Part shown: piece by piece, positions 26,793 through 38,606 of the stretch
Layout of the letters: every line of letters starts with the position of its first letter
Position numbering within the stretch: position 1 is the first letter of the stretch
Source: Staphylococcus simiae
GTDB taxonomy: Bacteria; Bacillota; Bacilli; Staphylococcales; Staphylococcaceae
Assembly (NCBI RefSeq): GCF_017357005.1
Contig: NZ_CP071589.1
Span: 2,108,001-2,172,000, forward strand
DNA: 64,000 nt
Reading direction: 5' to 3'
The notes under the pieces: model-generated
The model's database searches: none
Told to the model about the DNA's origin: nothing
What the model saw: the letters and a program-made list of their open reading frames with translations, nothing else
Position numbers and translations under genes: made by a program

Positions 26793-27056
26793 TTAAATAA
26801 TTACTGACTCTTCAACAATCTCTACTAAACGAAAACGTTTTGTTGCTGATAAAGGACGAGTTTCTTGAATTTTAACAATATCTCCTAATTTAGCTGAATT
26901 GTTTTCATCATGAGTTTTGTATTTTTTAGAGTATTTTACACGTTTGCCGTATAATTTGTGTGTTTTGTAAGTTTCAACAAGTACAGTAATAGTCTTGTCC
27001 ATTTTGTCTGAAACAACTCTACCTACATAAACTTTACGATCATTTCTTTCGCTCAC
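26793..27056 (-). CDS. rpsQ: 30S ribosomal protein S17
   Basis: Primary 16S rRNA-binding protein, 87 residues from a GTG start eight bases after AGGAGG. A longer reading from an upstream ATG would include that ribosome site and is unlikely. The OB-fold core [17 protein letters not shown] is present. Confidence 0.97.
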   Translation of the reverse strand: MSERNDRKVYVGRVVSDKMDKTITVLVETYKTHKLYGKRVKYSKKYKTHDENNSAKLGDIVKIQETRPLSATKRFRLVEIVEESVII

Positions 27057-27081
27057 TTTTGTAACCTCCTCTTTCACTTAA

Positions 27082-27291
27082 TTATTGATTAGCCTTACTT
27101 TGTTCAATTTCTCTTTCACGAGCAACAGTTTTTAGACGTGCAATCGTTTTTCTTACTGTACGAATACGTGCAGTTTCTTCTAATTGACCTGTAGCTAACT
27201 GAAAGCGTAGGTTAAAAAGCTCTTCTTTTGAAGATTTGATTTGTTCTTCGATTTCTGAAGTGGTTAAGTCTCTAATTTCCTTAGCTTTCAT
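27082..27291 (-). CDS. rpmC: 50S ribosomal protein L29
   Basis: A 69-residue helical hairpin protein at the exit tunnel, starting [17 protein letters not shown]. The start lies inside the end of rplP, so the two genes overlap by 11 bases and are probably coupled. Confidence 0.97.
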
Positions 27292-27715
27292 TTGTTTCAC
27301 CACCCAATTCTTCACGTTTTACAAACTTAGTTTTTACTGGAAGTTTGTGACTTGCTAAACGTAGTGCTTCACGAGCAACTTCTTCAGATACACCAGCAAC
27401 TTCGAATAAAATTCTACCAGGTTTTACAACTGCAATCCAGCCTTCAACCGCACCTTTACCAGCACCCATACGTACTTCTAAAGGTTTTTTTGTATATGGT
27501 GTATGTGGGAAGATTTTAATCCAAACTTTCCCGCCACGTTTCATGTAACGTGTCATTGCTATACGAGCAGATTCGATTTGACGAGACGTAATCCAAGACG
27601 TTGTAGTTGCTTGTAATCCGTACTCACCAAATGTTACGTAGTTACCGCCTTTTGAACGACCAGTTGTTTTAGGACGATGTTGACGACGATATTTTACACG
27701 TTTTGGTAGTAACAT
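27281..27715 (-). CDS. rplP: 50S ribosomal protein L16
   Basis: Large-subunit protein close to the peptidyl transferase and A-site tRNA elbow, 144 residues. [15 protein letters not shown] and [19 protein letters not shown] are diagnostic. Resistance-type substitutions to orthosomycins cannot be judged by eye. Confidence 0.99.
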   Translation of the reverse strand: MLLPKRVKYRRQHRPKTTGRSKGGNYVTFGEYGLQATTTSWITSRQIESARIAMTRYMKRGGKVWIKIFPHTPYTKKPLEVRMGAGKGAVEGWIAVVKPGRILFEVAGVSEEVAREALRLASHKLPVKTKFVKREELGGETNES

Positions 27716-27717
27716 TA

Positions 27718-28371
27718 TTATTTTCCTCCTTCACTAGTGTTCTTAGTAGGAAGAACTTCTCCACGATAGATCCATACTTTAACGCCTAATTTACCGTAAG
27801 TAGTATCAGCTTCTGCGTGTGCATAGTCAATGTCAGCACGTAATGTATGAAGTGGAACAGTTCCTTCTGAGTATTGTTCAGCACGAGCGATGTCAGCTCC
27901 GCCTAAACGACCTGATACTTGTGTTTTAATACCTTTAGCACCAAGTTTCATAGCTCTTGTAATTGCTTGTTTTTGTACACGACGGAATGAAGCACGATTT
28001 TCTAATTGGCGTGCAATGTTTTCTGCCACTAAACGAGCATCAAGATCAATTTTTTTGATTTCAATAACGTTGATGTGTACTTTTTTATCAGTTAACGCAT
28101 TTAATTTGTTGCGTAATTTTTCGATTTCTGAACCGCCTTTACCAATTACCATACCAGGTTTACCAGTATGAATTGCAATGTTGATACGGTTTGCAGCACG
28201 TTCGATTTCTACGTGAGAAACAGACGCTTCTTTTAATTCATTATCAATAAATTTACGGATTTTTAAATCTTCGTGTAATAGTGATGCGAAGTCTTTTTCA
28301 GCATACCATTTAGCTTCCCAATCACGGATGATACCAACACGAAGTCCGATTGGATTAATTTTTTGACCCAC
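27718..28371 (-). CDS. rpsC: 30S ribosomal protein S3
   Basis: Head protein lining the mRNA entry channel, 217 residues. It starts [18 protein letters not shown]. The KH domain with [14 protein letters not shown] is central, and the C-terminal domain is complete. It is two bases upstream of rplP. Confidence 0.99.
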   Translation of the reverse strand: MGQKINPIGLRVGIIRDWEAKWYAEKDFASLLHEDLKIRKFIDNELKEASVSHVEIERAANRINIAIHTGKPGMVIGKGGSEIEKLRNKLNALTDKKVHINVIEIKKIDLDARLVAENIARQLENRASFRRVQKQAITRAMKLGAKGIKTQVSGRLGGADIARAEQYSEGTVPLHTLRADIDYAHAEADTTYGKLGVKVWIYRGEVLPTKNTSEGGK

Positions 28372-28395
28372 AGTATTCCCTCCTTAAAAAGTTTA

Positions 28396-28749
28396 TTAAG
28401 CTTCTTTAGCTTCTTCTTTACCGTCACTTACGACGATTGTAATGTGGCTTGTACGTTTGTTAATCGCACTAGCACGACCTTGTGCACGTGGACGGAAACG
28501 TTTCAATGTTGGTCCTTCGTTAGCATATGCTTCTTTGATAACTAATTCATCTGTGTTCATGTCATAGTTATGTTCAGCATTTGCTAAAGCGGACATTAAT
28601 ACTTTTTCGATTACTGGTGATGAAGCTTTGTTAGTTAATTTTAAAATAGCAATAGCTTCAGCAGCATTTTTACCTCTGATTAAGTCAAGAACTAATCTTA
28701 CTTTACGAGGTGCGATTCTTATTGTTCTAGCAACCGCTTTTGCTTCCAT
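28396..28749 (-). CDS. rplV: 50S ribosomal protein L22
   Basis: Protein whose beta-hairpin reaches the exit tunnel near the macrolide site, 117 residues. The hairpin segment [16 protein letters not shown] appears intact, without the insertions or deletions linked to macrolide resistance. Confidence 0.99.
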   Translation of the reverse strand: MEAKAVARTIRIAPRKVRLVLDLIRGKNAAEAIAILKLTNKASSPVIEKVLMSALANAEHNYDMNTDELVIKEAYANEGPTLKRFRPRAQGRASAINKRTSHITIVVSDGKEEAKEA

Positions 28750-28776
28750 TAGGATGTCCTCCTCTACTTTTAAATA

Positions 28777-29055
28777 TTATCTTCTAGTTTTTTTGTCGTC
28801 TGCAGCATGTCCTTTAAATGTACGTGTAGGAGCAAACTCACCTAATTTATGACCTACCATATCTTCTGTTACATATACAGGTACATGTTTACGTCCGTCG
28901 TATACTGCAAAAGTATGTCCGATGAAATTAGGGAAAATTGTAGAACGACGTGACCATGTTTTGATTACTTGTTTCTTTTCGCTTCCTTCTTGAGCTTCAA
29001 CTTTTTTCATTAAATGCTCATCGACGAAAGGTCCTTTTTTAATACTACGAGCCAT
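28777..29055 (-). CDS. rpsS: 30S ribosomal protein S19
   Basis: Head protein contacting S13 and the A-site tRNA, 92 residues from the ATG of [15 protein letters not shown], the standard N-terminus. An upstream in-frame extension to 29103 is not part of the family and overlaps the ribosome site. Confidence 0.98.
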   Translation of the reverse strand: MARSIKKGPFVDEHLMKKVEAQEGSEKKQVIKTWSRRSTIFPNFIGHTFAVYDGRKHVPVYVTEDMVGHKLGEFAPTRTFKGHAADDKKTRR

Positions 29056-29121
29056 TTGGGCGCCTCCCTTCTTATTATGTGCGTGCAGCACTAGGCCGCA
29101 CACTCAAATAAGTTGATTTTA

Positions 29122-29955
29122 TTATTTTTTCTTACGTCCACGAACGATAAGTTTGTCTGATGATTTTTTACCACGACGTGTTTTCTTACCAAGCGTAGGT
29201 TTACCCCATGGTGACATTGGAGATGGTCTACCGATAGGAGCACGACCTTCACCACCACCGTGTGGGTGATCGTTAGGGTTCATTACAGAACCACGAACAG
29301 TTGGACGAATACCTTTCCATCTTGAACGACCAGCTTTACCAACATTAACTAATTCATGTTGAATATTACCAACTTGACCAATTGTAGCACGACAAGTTGA
29401 TAAAATCATACGTACTTCACCAGAACGTAGTCTGATTAATACATATTTACCTTCTTTACCTAATACTTGTGCGCTAGCACCAGCTGAACGTGCAATTTGT
29501 CCACCTTTACCAGGTTTAAGTTCGATGTTGTGTACTACAGTACCTACTGGAATGTTTTGTAGTGGTAATGCATTACCTAATTTAATATCAGCTTCTGCAC
29601 CACTTTCAACGATTTGTCCAACTTGCAATCCTTTAGGAGCAATGATGTAACGTTTTTCACCATCTGCATATACTAATAATGCAATATTTGCTGAACGGTT
29701 TGGATCATATTGAATTGAATCAACTTTTGCATTGATTCCATCTTTATTTCTTTTGAAGTCGATAACACGGTATTGACGTTTGTGTCCACCACCATGGTGT
29801 CTTACAGTCAATTTACCTTGGTTGTTACGTCCCGCTCTTTTCGGTAGCGGTTGTAATAATGACTTTTCAGGTGTTGTCTTTGTGATTTCTGCGAAATCCA
29901 AAGAAGTCATATTACGACGACCATTTGTTATTGGCTTATACTTTTTAATAGCCAT
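29122..29955 (-). CDS. rplB: 50S ribosomal protein L2
   Basis: Core large-subunit protein required for peptidyl transferase assembly, 277 residues. It starts [17 protein letters not shown] and contains the C-terminal signature [18 protein letters not shown]. Confidence 0.99.
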   Translation of the reverse strand: MAIKKYKPITNGRRNMTSLDFAEITKTTPEKSLLQPLPKRAGRNNQGKLTVRHHGGGHKRQYRVIDFKRNKDGINAKVDSIQYDPNRSANIALLVYADGEKRYIIAPKGLQVGQIVESGAEADIKLGNALPLQNIPVGTVVHNIELKPGKGGQIARSAGASAQVLGKEGKYVLIRLRSGEVRMILSTCRATIGQVGNIQHELVNVGKAGRSRWKGIRPTVRGSVMNPNDHPHGGGEGRAPIGRPSPMSPWGKPTLGKKTRRGKKSSDKLIVRGRKKK

Positions 29956-29984
29956 TGTCGCTTACCTCCTTAATGGTAAATGTA

Positions 29985-30260
29985 TTAGTTGAATAAGTCG
30001 ATTGAACCTTCTTTTAATGTAACAATCGCTTTTCTTCTTTTATTTGTGTAGCCTTGGTAACGGCCCATACGTTTTTTCTTAGGTTTGTAGTTCATGATAT
30101 TAACACTAGCTACTTTCACATCGAAGATTTCTTCAACTGCGATTTTAACTTGTGTTTTGTTAACACGAGTATCTACATCAAAAGTATATTTGTCTTCTGC
30201 CATAGCTTCAGAAGATTTCTCAGTGATCACGGGGCGCTTAAGAATGTCTCTAGCTTCCAT
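29985..30260 (-). CDS. rplW: 50S ribosomal protein L23
   Basis: Exit-tunnel protein that docks trigger factor and SRP, 91 residues ([18 protein letters not shown]). It overlaps the end of rplD by one base. Confidence 0.99.
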   Translation of the reverse strand: MEARDILKRPVITEKSSEAMAEDKYTFDVDTRVNKTQVKIAVEEIFDVKVASVNIMNYKPKKKRMGRYQGYTNKRRKAIVTLKEGSIDLFN

Positions 30261-30883
30261 TATCCGAGCACCTCCTCAACTTTTTTAGCAGCAGCTTCTG
30301 TAATTACTAAGCTGTCAGCATTTGTAATATCTAATACGTTTAAACCTTGTGCAGTTGTTACTTGAACATTAGGAATGTTACGTGCTGATAATTCAACATT
30401 AACATCTTCGTTATCAGTAACTACTAACACTTTCTTAGGTTGTTCTAATGTAGTTAATACATTTTTAAATTCTTTTGTTTTAGGTGCATCAAAATTGAAT
30501 GCATCAACAATAGTTAAGCTGTTTTCTTGTACTTTGAAAGATAACGCTGAACGTAATGCTAAACGACGCATTTTCTTAGGCATTTTGTATGCATAACTTC
30601 TTGGTGTTGGTCCGAATACAATACCACCACCACGCCATTGTGGCGCACGAATTGTACCTTGACGCGCACGTCCTGTTCCTTTTTGTCTCCATGGTTTACG
30701 TCCGCCACCACGAACTGCTGAACGATTCTTAACAGCATGTGTACCTTGACGTAATGAAGCACGTTGTAAAGTAATAGCTTCGAAAAGAACACTATTATTC
30801 GGTTCGATAGCGAATACTGAATCACTTAATTCTACTGAACCTGATTTAGTTCCGTCTAATTTTAAAACATCATAATTAGCCAT
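30260..30883 (-). CDS. rplD: 50S ribosomal protein L4
   Basis: Tunnel-wall protein, 207 residues. The tunnel loop with [15 protein letters not shown] and APQWRGGG is intact. In proteobacteria L4 regulates the S10 operon; whether it acts on the leader seen here is unknown. Confidence 0.99.
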   Translation of the reverse strand: MANYDVLKLDGTKSGSVELSDSVFAIEPNNSVLFEAITLQRASLRQGTHAVKNRSAVRGGGRKPWRQKGTGRARQGTIRAPQWRGGGIVFGPTPRSYAYKMPKKMRRLALRSALSFKVQENSLTIVDAFNFDAPKTKEFKNVLTTLEQPKKVLVVTDNEDVNVELSARNIPNVQVTTAQGLNVLDITNADSLVITEAAAKKVEEVLG

Positions 30884-30909
30884 TATGCATTTCCTCCTTT
30901 CACTTCTTA

Positions 30910-31572
30910 TTATTTATTACCTTTTTTAATTGAAGTTCTGATTTCTACTAATCCTTTTTTAGGTCCAGGTACATTACCTTTAACTAAGATAACTTTGTTT
31001 TCTGTATCAACTTGAACTACTTCTAAGTTTTGTACAGTTACTGTGTTACCACCCATACGTCCAGGCATTTTTTGACCTTTAAATACTCTAGAAGCATCTG
31101 AAGCCATACCTACTGAACCTGGTGCTCTATGGAAATGAGAACCGTGAGACATTGGTCCACGAGATTGTCCGTGGCGTTTAATTGCACCTTGGAAACCTTT
31201 ACCTTTTGATACGCCAGTTACATCAATCACATCTCCAGCTTCAAAAGTATCTACTGAGACTTCTTGACCTACTTCGTAACCTTCCACGTCAACATTACGG
31301 AATTCACGAATGAAGCGCTTAGGTGCTGTGTCAGCTTTTTTAGCATGACCTTCAGCTGGTTTGTTAGCATATTTATTAGATTTAGCATCTTTTTTATATG
31401 CTTTTTTGTCTTCAAATCCTATTTGGATTGCGTTGTACCCATCAACTTCTTCAGTTTTCTTTTGTAATACAACATTTTCTTTTGCTTCTACTACTGTTAC
31501 AGGGATTAATTCACCGTTTTCTCCGAATACTTGTGTCATCCCAATTTTTCTTCCTAAGATTCCTTTGGTCAT
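30910..31572 (-). CDS. rplC: 50S ribosomal protein L3
   Basis: Assembly-initiating protein near the peptidyl transferase, 220 residues. It starts [16 protein letters not shown]; the loop [17 protein letters not shown], where linezolid-related changes occur in staphylococci, has the usual look. Confidence 0.99.
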   Translation of the reverse strand: MTKGILGRKIGMTQVFGENGELIPVTVVEAKENVVLQKKTEEVDGYNAIQIGFEDKKAYKKDAKSNKYANKPAEGHAKKADTAPKRFIREFRNVDVEGYEVGQEVSVDTFEAGDVIDVTGVSKGKGFQGAIKRHGQSRGPMSHGSHFHRAPGSVGMASDASRVFKGQKMPGRMGGNTVTVQNLEVVQVDTENKVILVKGNVPGPKKGLVEIRTSIKKGNK

Positions 31573-31599
31573 CGAAAGTCCACCTCCTAATTTTGTCTA

Positions 31600-32110
<511 letters not shown>

Positions 32111-32117
32111 CTTTATT

Positions 32118-32146
32118 ATTTTACTTTATATATATTGTTAGTTCAA
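32118..32146 (-). promoter_or_regulatory. Predicted promoter of the S10 super-operon
   Basis: TTGAAC (32141-32146), 17-base spacer, TAAAAT (32118-32123) on the minus strand, about 210 bases before rpsJ. Confidence 0.55.
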
Positions 32147-32259
32147 CAGTTTTCTAAATGTTTTTCTTTGTTTTTATTACATTAACTTTTTATAAATCAT
32201 TTCATTATTAACTCTGGGAATAATTTTATATACTTATCTTATGAAAGGTGTTGTAGTTT

Positions 32260-32649
32260 ATGAAAAATGGTATTAAATTAACTTTATCAATTATAGGTGT
32301 CTTTTTAATAGTTTGTGAATTCTTTTATGGCATTCCATTTCTTGGAGGTAGTGTAATCGTATCTTTTGGTTGGCAACCATTATTGTTTAATGCGTTATTA
32401 TATTTAATTTTAATCATTGTGTTATTAGTAGATAATCAAAATGCTATAAAACCTATGGCCTTTATTCCTTTAATGGGATTAGTTGGTAGTTTTATTGCCT
32501 TTATTCCTATCATTGGAATGGTAATTCACTGGATTTTATTCTTCCTTATGATATTTTTTGTTATTGTGGTGCTGTCTGCACCAACTTATATACCAAACAG
32601 AAACGCTCGCGTAATTTATACTCAATATAAAGATGATAAAAGAGAGTAA
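32260..32649 (+). CDS. Small membrane protein of unknown function, four predicted helices
   Basis: A 129-residue hydrophobic protein with about four membrane segments (roughly 7-25, 38-56, 63-83, 85-106) and a charged C-terminal tail (YTQYKDDKRE). It is preceded by AAAGGTG and ATG at 32260. I do not recognise a functional domain; homologues occur in S. aureus at this position. It has a terminator immediately downstream and is monocistronic. Confidence 0.75.
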   Translation: MKNGIKLTLSIIGVFLIVCEFFYGIPFLGGSVIVSFGWQPLLFNALLYLILIIVLLVDNQNAIKPMAFIPLMGLVGSFIAFIPIIGMVIHWILFFLMIFFVIVVLSAPTYIPNRNARVIYTQYKDDKRE

Positions 32650-32710
32650 GGTTGAAATATGTATTTATAATAGAAGAAACTATTTTAAATTAGTTTAAAA
32701 CAATCAAAAA

Positions 32711-32745
32711 AGCCGACCTCCTTAATAGGAAGTCGGCTCTTATTT
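32711..32745. terminator. Bidirectional terminator between the small membrane gene and the purine permease
   Basis: 11-bp stem AGCCGACCTCC/GGAAGTCGGCT with one mismatch. T-rich tails follow on both strands (TTATTTTT on plus, TTTTTT on minus). Confidence 0.9.
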
Positions 32746-32752
32746 TTACAAT

Positions 32753-34087
32753 TTATCCATGTACAAAAACGAAGTAAAGTATGAATAAAACCATCAATAC
32801 ATACATTATCGGATGTACTTCTTTATGTTTTTTAGAAATTAGCATCGTGATTGGATAGAAGATGAAACCACATGCAATACCTGTTGCGATAGAATATGAA
32901 AGTGGCATCATAATAATTGTTATAAATGCAGGCACGGCAACTTCAAAACTCTTCCAGTTTATTTCTGCAAAGTTAGCAGCCATCAGAACACCAACAACAA
33001 CTAACGCAGGTGTTGTAACTGCACTTGTAACTACAGCTATTAATGGACTAAAGAACAATGCTAAAAGGAAACAACAGCCTGTAACAATACTTGCAAAACC
33101 TGTTCTAGCTCCAACTGCTACACCAGAAGTAGATTCAATATATGATGTTGTTGTTGTAGTACCAAATATTGAACCTACTATTGTTGCTAATGAATCAGAG
33201 AATAAAGCTCTACCTGCTCTAGGTAACTTATTATCTTTCATGATACCTGCTTGTGTTGCAACTGCAACTAACGTTCCCGCTGTATCAAAGAAATCAATGA
33301 ATAAAAAAGTTAATATGACAATTAAAAATTGAATTGTAAATAGTTGGCCAGGATCTTTAAATGCTTCAAATGCTGCACCAAAAGTTGGTTTAATACTTGG
33401 TATTTGTCCAACTACTCCTGTAGGTGTATGTATTAAACCAGTCAGCATACCTACAATTGCAGTGACGATCATACCTATGAATATAGATCCTGGTAATTTC
33501 TTAGCATATAAAATAACCGTAATGGCGATACCAAATATTGCCAATAAAACAGGTCCTTTTGTTAAATGTCCAAGTGTAACTAAAGTAGAATCATTCTTCA
33601 CAATAATTCCTGAACTTTGTAAACCAACAAATGTAATAAACAAACCAATACCGGCAGACACTGCCATCTTCATTTGATATGGTATAGCGTTAATAATAAC
33701 TTCCCTAAACCCTGTGACCGTCAATATGGCAAAAAAGATTCCCGAGAATAGTACACCAGTTAATCCAACTTTCCACGGAATTCCCATAGTTAAGACTACA
33801 GTAAACGCGAAAAATGCATTTAATCCCATACCTGGTGCTAGTGCTATAGGGTACTTAGCAATTAATCCCATAAATAATGAACCTACAAATGCTGCAAGTG
33901 CAGTAGCTACAAATATTGCACCTTGGTCCATTTTCATATCTTCAGATATGCCTTTTACACCTGCTAAACTTAATACTTGTGGGTTTACGGCTAAAATGTA
34001 AGCCATTGATAAAAACGTTGTAATACCACCCAGAATTTCTCTTTTGAAATTTGTTCCGTATTTATCGAACTGGAAATAGTTTTTCAC
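32753..34087 (-). CDS. pbuG: NCS2-type purine permease (AzgA/PbuG-like, guanine/hypoxanthine)
   Basis: Predicted 444-residue proton-coupled importer of purine bases with about 12-14 membrane helices. YGTNFKREILGGITTFLSMAYILAVNP at the N-terminus, ALAPGMGLNAFFA and the late TSGVAVGARTGFASIV are typical of the COG2252/AzgA group, which carries guanine, hypoxanthine or adenine. Two PurR-type CGAAC boxes in inverted orientation lie 70-105 bases upstream, arguing for control by PurR. The substrate is inferred from the family. It could also receive read-through from topB, since no terminator lies between them. Confidence 0.88.
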   Translation of the reverse strand: MKNYFQFDKYGTNFKREILGGITTFLSMAYILAVNPQVLSLAGVKGISEDMKMDQGAIFVATALAAFVGSLFMGLIAKYPIALAPGMGLNAFFAFTVVLTMGIPWKVGLTGVLFSGIFFAILTVTGFREVIINAIPYQMKMAVSAGIGLFITFVGLQSSGIIVKNDSTLVTLGHLTKGPVLLAIFGIAITVILYAKKLPGSIFIGMIVTAIVGMLTGLIHTPTGVVGQIPSIKPTFGAAFEAFKDPGQLFTIQFLIVILTFLFIDFFDTAGTLVAVATQAGIMKDNKLPRAGRALFSDSLATIVGSIFGTTTTTSYIESTSGVAVGARTGFASIVTGCCFLLALFFSPLIAVVTSAVTTPALVVVGVLMAANFAEINWKSFEVAVPAFITIIMMPLSYSIATGIACGFIFYPITMLISKKHKEVHPIMYVLMVLFILYFVFVHG

Positions 34088-34153
34088 GAATGGATGCTCC
34101 TTTATTTAAAATACTTTAATAGTTTAATATCATTCACTCTAAAAAACAATACC

Positions 34154-34197
34154 AAAAACGAACTTTTGCAAATATAACTATTAATTTGTTCGATTTT
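34154..34197 (-). promoter_or_regulatory. Pair of PurR boxes (CGAAC ... GTTCG)
   Basis: AAAAACGAACTTTT (CGAAC at 34159-34163) and AATTTGTTCGATTTT (GTTCG at 34188-34192) form an inverted pair with a 24-base gap between the cores. This is close to the two-box layout known for PurR in Bacillus and Staphylococcus. It starts exactly where topB ends. Confidence 0.6.
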
Positions 34198-34199
34198 AT

Positions 34200-36335
34200 C
34201 TATAATTTTAGATTCTTAAGTGCATCTTTGAACGGATTATTATCAATATCTTCTTGCTGATTCATATATTTTTTCATTTCTTTTTTCGAAACTTTACCAG
34301 ATGTTTTATTTTTCATACGTTTATCCATTTGCGCTTGCGTTTCAGAATGACCACAAACACATCTATAAACAGCTTCTTTTCCTTTACCAAATAATGTCAT
34401 TTTCTTTTTACAATTTGGACAACGTGCATTTGTTTTACGTTGGATATTTTTTTTGGTCTTACATGATGGATCCTGACAAACTAACATTTGTCCATTTTTA
34501 GTTTTAACTTTAATCATAAATTTGCCACATGTTGGACATTCAGTTGTGGTTAAATTATCATGTTTATATTTTTGTTCACTATTTTTTATTTCATTAACAA
34601 CGGCTTCAGTAAATTTCTTCATCTCATTTATAAATGTCTTACTTGAATATTTACCACGTTCAATTAACATCAATTTTTCTTCCCATTGAGCTGTCATTAA
34701 TGGCGATGTTAAATCGATTGGTGCAAGTTCTAATATCTGTTTCCCCTTTGTAGTTACTTTAATTTTGCCATCTCTTGATTCGATAGCATTCATATTAAAT
34801 AACTTATCAATAATATCAGCTCGTGTTGCTACCGTTCCAATACCACCCGTTTGTTTTAATGTTTGTGCATGCTTTTTATCTTTCATCTCTATATAATTTT
34901 GAGGATTTTCCATAGCTTTTAATAAAGACCCTTCATTAAAATATTCTGGTGGTGTCGTTTGATGTGTTTTAATTTCTAAATGATTAATATTAATCGCTTC
35001 ATTTTTATAAAATGGCTGTTGCTGCTCAGTTAAAGTTGACTGTTGTCTGAGTGCCTTAAATCCTAAATTTGTCGTCACATTTTCTTTAAGTACAAAAATA
35101 TGTCCACCTACTTCTATATTCACTGTAATCGTATCATATTCATGAGGTGGCATTAATGATTCTAAAAAGCGTTCCACAATCATGTCATATAGTTTAACTT
35201 CTCTATTAGTTAGTTCCGCTAGCATTGGTCTAATTTCTGTTGGAATAATAGCATGGTGATCAGATACTTTTTGATTATTAAATATAGACATTTTGGGTGA
35301 TATATTTTTGGACATTAGCGTTCTTGCAACTTCTTTATATTCAGTAGCCATTGTCGCTTGAACACGTTCTTTAATTGTATCCGCCATATCAGTTGTTAAA
35401 TAATTAGAATCTGTACGTGGATATGTCACTAATTTATGTCTCTCATATAAGTTTTGTAATGTATTTAAAGTTTCTTTAGGACCTATTTTATAGCGTTTAT
35501 ACATATCCTGTTGTAAATCAGTTAAATTATATAGTTGCTGTGGAAATGTTTTCTTATGCTTCGTCGTTACATCTTTAACTAGCCCTTGCTTACCCTTAAT
35601 ATCTGCAACAATACCCTCTAATATCGACTTATCTTTAATACGTTGTTGTGTTGCTAATTGAAAATCAAATCCTCTGGTCGACAACATTAATGTATAGTAA
35701 TTTTCAGGTTTAAAATGATTGATTGCATTTTGACGTGTTTGTACTAATTGAATCGTTGGTGTTTGAACACGACCTAGTGATAATTGTGCATCATATTTCG
35801 TTGTTAACGCACGTGTCGCGTTAATACCTACAATCCAATCCGCTTCGCTTCGTGCTAATGCTGCACGATATAAATTATCATACTCACGACCGTCTTTAAG
35901 ATGCTTAAAACCTTCTTGAATCGCTTTTTTAGTTACAGAACTTATCCATAAACGTCGTAACGGTTTTTTATTTCCCACTTTATCTAAAATAAGTCTTGCT
36001 ACTAATTCGCCCTCTCGTCCGGCATCAGTGGCGATAATGATATCTTTAACATTTTTATCTAATATTAAAGATTTCACTGTTTTAAATTGTTTACTTGTCT
36101 TACCTATGACAATTGTTTTCATATGTTTAGGTATAATTGGCAGGTCTTCAAGACGCCATTCTTTTAAATTTTTATCATATTGTTCTGGAGTCGCATTAGT
36201 GACTAAATGTCCAAGAGCCCATGTCACAATATATGTCGGACTTTCAAAATATCCATTTCTTTGTTGATTCACATTCAAAGCATGTGCTATATCTCTTGCT
36301 ACAGAAGGTTTTTCTGCTAAAATTAATGATTTCAT
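34200..36335 (-). CDS. topB: DNA topoisomerase III (type IA)
   Basis: Enzyme that decatenates and relaxes DNA through a single-strand break, 711 residues. The Toprim domain is at the N-terminus ([14 protein letters not shown] at 4-17, then [10 protein letters not shown]). The catalytic tyrosine is in [10 protein letters not shown] near 310. The C-terminus carries two zinc-ribbon-like units (CPTCG...CQDPSC and CPNC...CVCG) and a basic tail. ATG follows an AAAGGACA ribosome site. The gene is not followed by a terminator. Confidence 0.96.
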   Translation of the reverse strand: MKSLILAEKPSVARDIAHALNVNQQRNGYFESPTYIVTWALGHLVTNATPEQYDKNLKEWRLEDLPIIPKHMKTIVIGKTSKQFKTVKSLILDKNVKDIIIATDAGREGELVARLILDKVGNKKPLRRLWISSVTKKAIQEGFKHLKDGREYDNLYRAALARSEADWIVGINATRALTTKYDAQLSLGRVQTPTIQLVQTRQNAINHFKPENYYTLMLSTRGFDFQLATQQRIKDKSILEGIVADIKGKQGLVKDVTTKHKKTFPQQLYNLTDLQQDMYKRYKIGPKETLNTLQNLYERHKLVTYPRTDSNYLTTDMADTIKERVQATMATEYKEVARTLMSKNISPKMSIFNNQKVSDHHAIIPTEIRPMLAELTNREVKLYDMIVERFLESLMPPHEYDTITVNIEVGGHIFVLKENVTTNLGFKALRQQSTLTEQQQPFYKNEAININHLEIKTHQTTPPEYFNEGSLLKAMENPQNYIEMKDKKHAQTLKQTGGIGTVATRADIIDKLFNMNAIESRDGKIKVTTKGKQILELAPIDLTSPLMTAQWEEKLMLIERGKYSSKTFINEMKKFTEAVVNEIKNSEQKYKHDNLTTTECPTCGKFMIKVKTKNGQMLVCQDPSCKTKKNIQRKTNARCPNCKKKMTLFGKGKEAVYRCVCGHSETQAQMDKRMKNKTSGKVSKKEMKKYMNQQEDIDNNPFKDALKNLKL

Positions 36336-36492
36336 AAACTAAATGTCCTTTCTCTTTGCCAAAATATCTTGTTATGCGATGTCGTTTCATAATAAATGTT
36401 AAGAGTATTGTAACATGTTCATGCACCTCTAAACTTTCATTTCCATATAAATACTATATAATTAAGATATTAAATCGTACGGAGGTCATTGT

Positions 36493-37383
36493 ATGAACAT
36501 TGTTCAGTTATATGATAAAAAACAAATCAAATCGTTCATTGAACATTCCAATTACGAATCAACATCCTATTTATATAAACTCCCTCAACAATATAAAGAT
36601 ATTGATAGTATGATTGATTGTTCCATCCAATCTCCAGGTGTTTTTGCTTATCAATTAGCTAATGACATCAAAGTATTAATTCTAAGTTTTGCTTATGCTG
36701 AAGATAAATATAAAGTCATTGGTCCTTTTGTCTCTAAAGATTTCAAATTAACTGCAGATATTTTCAAAGATTTATTTACTACTATGACTCAAAGTCAACC
36801 TGATGATGCTGTATTTAACTTTTCATTCGAACAAGGCATTCAACAATATAAACATTTCATGAAAGCAATACAATCAAGTTATAATTTTACAGACTACTAC
36901 CTAGAAACACATTCGCCGCTTGAACAACAGACGCATCAGCCAAATATCATTCCATATCACAAAGGATTCTATCGTGCCTTTAATAAATTACACCATTCAA
37001 CTTTTAAATATAATGCATTATCCGCACGAGAAATCGTTGATAATTTAGATGACCATCATCGTTTATTTTTATTTGTTAGCGAAGGCTTACTTAAAGGCTA
37101 TTTATATTTAGAAGTAAATGCACAACAATCACTCGCTGAGATTAAATATTTTAGTTCGCATAGTGACTACCGCTTAAAAGGTATCGCTTTTGATTTACTT
37201 TCCTTTGCTTTAAGTTTTGCTTTTGATCACTTCACGATTAGAAAGGTATATTTTAAAATTCGAAATAAAAACAACAAATTAATAGAACGATTTAACCAAT
37301 TAGGCTTTCAAATTAATTATGAATACGTAAAATTTAAATTCGAATCCCGTAACGTTAAAGAAGAACATCACTTATTATCATAA
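36493..37383 (+). CDS. GNAT-family N-acetyltransferase, substrate unknown
   Basis: A 296-residue protein preceded by GGAGG and ATG. The C-terminal third resembles a GNAT fold: a beta-strand pair around LFLFVSEGLLKGYLYLEV, then a loop SDYRLKGIAFDLLSFAL at the acetyl-CoA site, and KVYFKIRNKNNKLIERFNQLGF. The N-terminal part looks like a degenerate GNAT domain. The target is unknown. It is divergent from topB and followed by an inverted repeat ending in a T-run. Confidence 0.75.
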   Translation: MNIVQLYDKKQIKSFIEHSNYESTSYLYKLPQQYKDIDSMIDCSIQSPGVFAYQLANDIKVLILSFAYAEDKYKVIGPFVSKDFKLTADIFKDLFTTMTQSQPDDAVFNFSFEQGIQQYKHFMKAIQSSYNFTDYYLETHSPLEQQTHQPNIIPYHKGFYRAFNKLHHSTFKYNALSAREIVDNLDDHHRLFLFVSEGLLKGYLYLEVNAQQSLAEIKYFSSHSDYRLKGIAFDLLSFALSFAFDHFTIRKVYFKIRNKNNKLIERFNQLGFQINYEYVKFKFESRNVKEEHHLLS

Positions 37384-37501
37384 ATAAATATGCTGTGATA
37401 ATCTTCCAACAGACATCTTGACATAAATATTCCTTTGATCTATTCATCATAAATTGCACCTTATAAGAATTATAAATAATCAAAAATATAACAATAAACA
37501 T

Positions 37502-37600
37502 TTAGACTGAACTCATATTGATACATTTTCCCAATAAATTATTTTTAAAAATATATTAATGGGGTATATAAAATCAATAGTGTTTCAGTCTAATTTTTTT
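37502..37600 (+). repeat. Inverted repeat with AGACTGA/TCAGTCT ends and T-run, possible terminator
   Basis: TTAGACTGA (37502-37510) pairs with TCAGTCTAA (37585-37593); ATTGAT (37517-37522) pairs with ATCAAT (37573-37578), with symmetric six-base gaps. Seven T follow. It resembles the GGACTGA family and may terminate the upstream GNAT gene. Confidence 0.6.
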
Positions 37601-37720
37601 ACATTTTTTATCATTTATGAGCAATTGATTTTTACTATTAACACAGTTTGCTTTAAAATAGCTCTCAAGTGTAAAAAAGGGGAGCACTTTTAACAAATAG
37701 AATTGGAGAGTGAGTTTAAC

Positions 37721-38584
37721 GTGCAATTTCTTGATTTCTTAATCGCACTATTACCTGCATTATTTTGGGGTAGTGTTGTTTTAATTAATGTGTTCGTCGG
37801 CGGCGGACCTTACAACCAAATTAGAGGTACAACTTTAGGTGCTCTGATTGTAGGTATTGGATTGTTATTAACTGGTTATGCTAAATTTGATGATCCAGTC
37901 GTCATTTTCGTCGGCTTATTCTCAGGTGCTTTCTGGGCATTTGGACAAGGTAATCAGTTGAAATCTGTTAATTTAATAGGTGTATCTAAAACGATGCCTA
38001 TTTCAACTGGTATGCAACTCGTAGGTACGACATTATTTAGTGTCATTTTCTTGGGTGAATGGAGTACTATGACACAAATTATCTTTGGCTTAATTGCTAT
38101 GATTTTACTTGTAACTGGTGTTGCATTAACATCTTTAAAAGCCAAAAATGAACAAAAATCGAATGACCCAGAATTTAAAAAAGCAATGGGTATTTTAATT
38201 CTTTCAACTATCGGCTATGTCGGTTATGTTGTTTTAGGAGATATCTTTGGTGTTGGTGGCACAGACGCACTGTTCTTCCAATCTGTAGGTATGGCTATTG
38301 GTGGTTTCCTACTATCAATGAACCATAAAACATCACTTAAATCGACTGCACTTAACTTACTACCTGGTGTTATTTGGGGTATTGGTAACCTATTTATGTT
38401 CTACTCTCAACCAAAAGTTGGCGTAGCAACAAGCTTTTCATTAACACAATTATTAGTTATCGTTTCTACTTTAGGTGGTATTTTCATCTTAGGCGAGAAA
38501 AAAGACCGTCGTCAGATGATTGGTATTTGGAGTGGTATTATTGTTATCGTTATCGCTGCTATCATTCTAGGTAACTTAAAATAG
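37721..38584 (+). CDS. glcU: Glucose uptake protein GlcU
   Basis: Membrane permease of the drug/metabolite transporter superfamily that brings in glucose without phosphorylation. With the GTG start at 37721 it has 287 residues and about ten helices; [21 protein letters not shown] begins the first helix. The GTG lies about 10 bases after GGAGAG; a longer ATG start 18 bases upstream would cover that site. It forms an operon with the glucose dehydrogenase gene 22 bases downstream. Confidence 0.93.
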   Translation: MQFLDFLIALLPALFWGSVVLINVFVGGGPYNQIRGTTLGALIVGIGLLLTGYAKFDDPVVIFVGLFSGAFWAFGQGNQLKSVNLIGVSKTMPISTGMQLVGTTLFSVIFLGEWSTMTQIIFGLIAMILLVTGVALTSLKAKNEQKSNDPEFKKAMGILILSTIGYVGYVVLGDIFGVGGTDALFFQSVGMAIGGFLLSMNHKTSLKSTALNLLPGVIWGIGNLFMFYSQPKVGVATSFSLTQLLVIVSTLGGIFILGEKKDRRQMIGIWSGIIVIVIAAIILGNLK

Positions 38585-38606
38585 ATTCAATATAGGAGGA
38601 GTCATT

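Noticed and set aside
31264..31467. Plus-strand frames inside ribosomal protein genes (also elsewhere in 13-32 kb)
   Set aside because: They are antisense shadows of highly expressed conserved genes, without ribosome sites.
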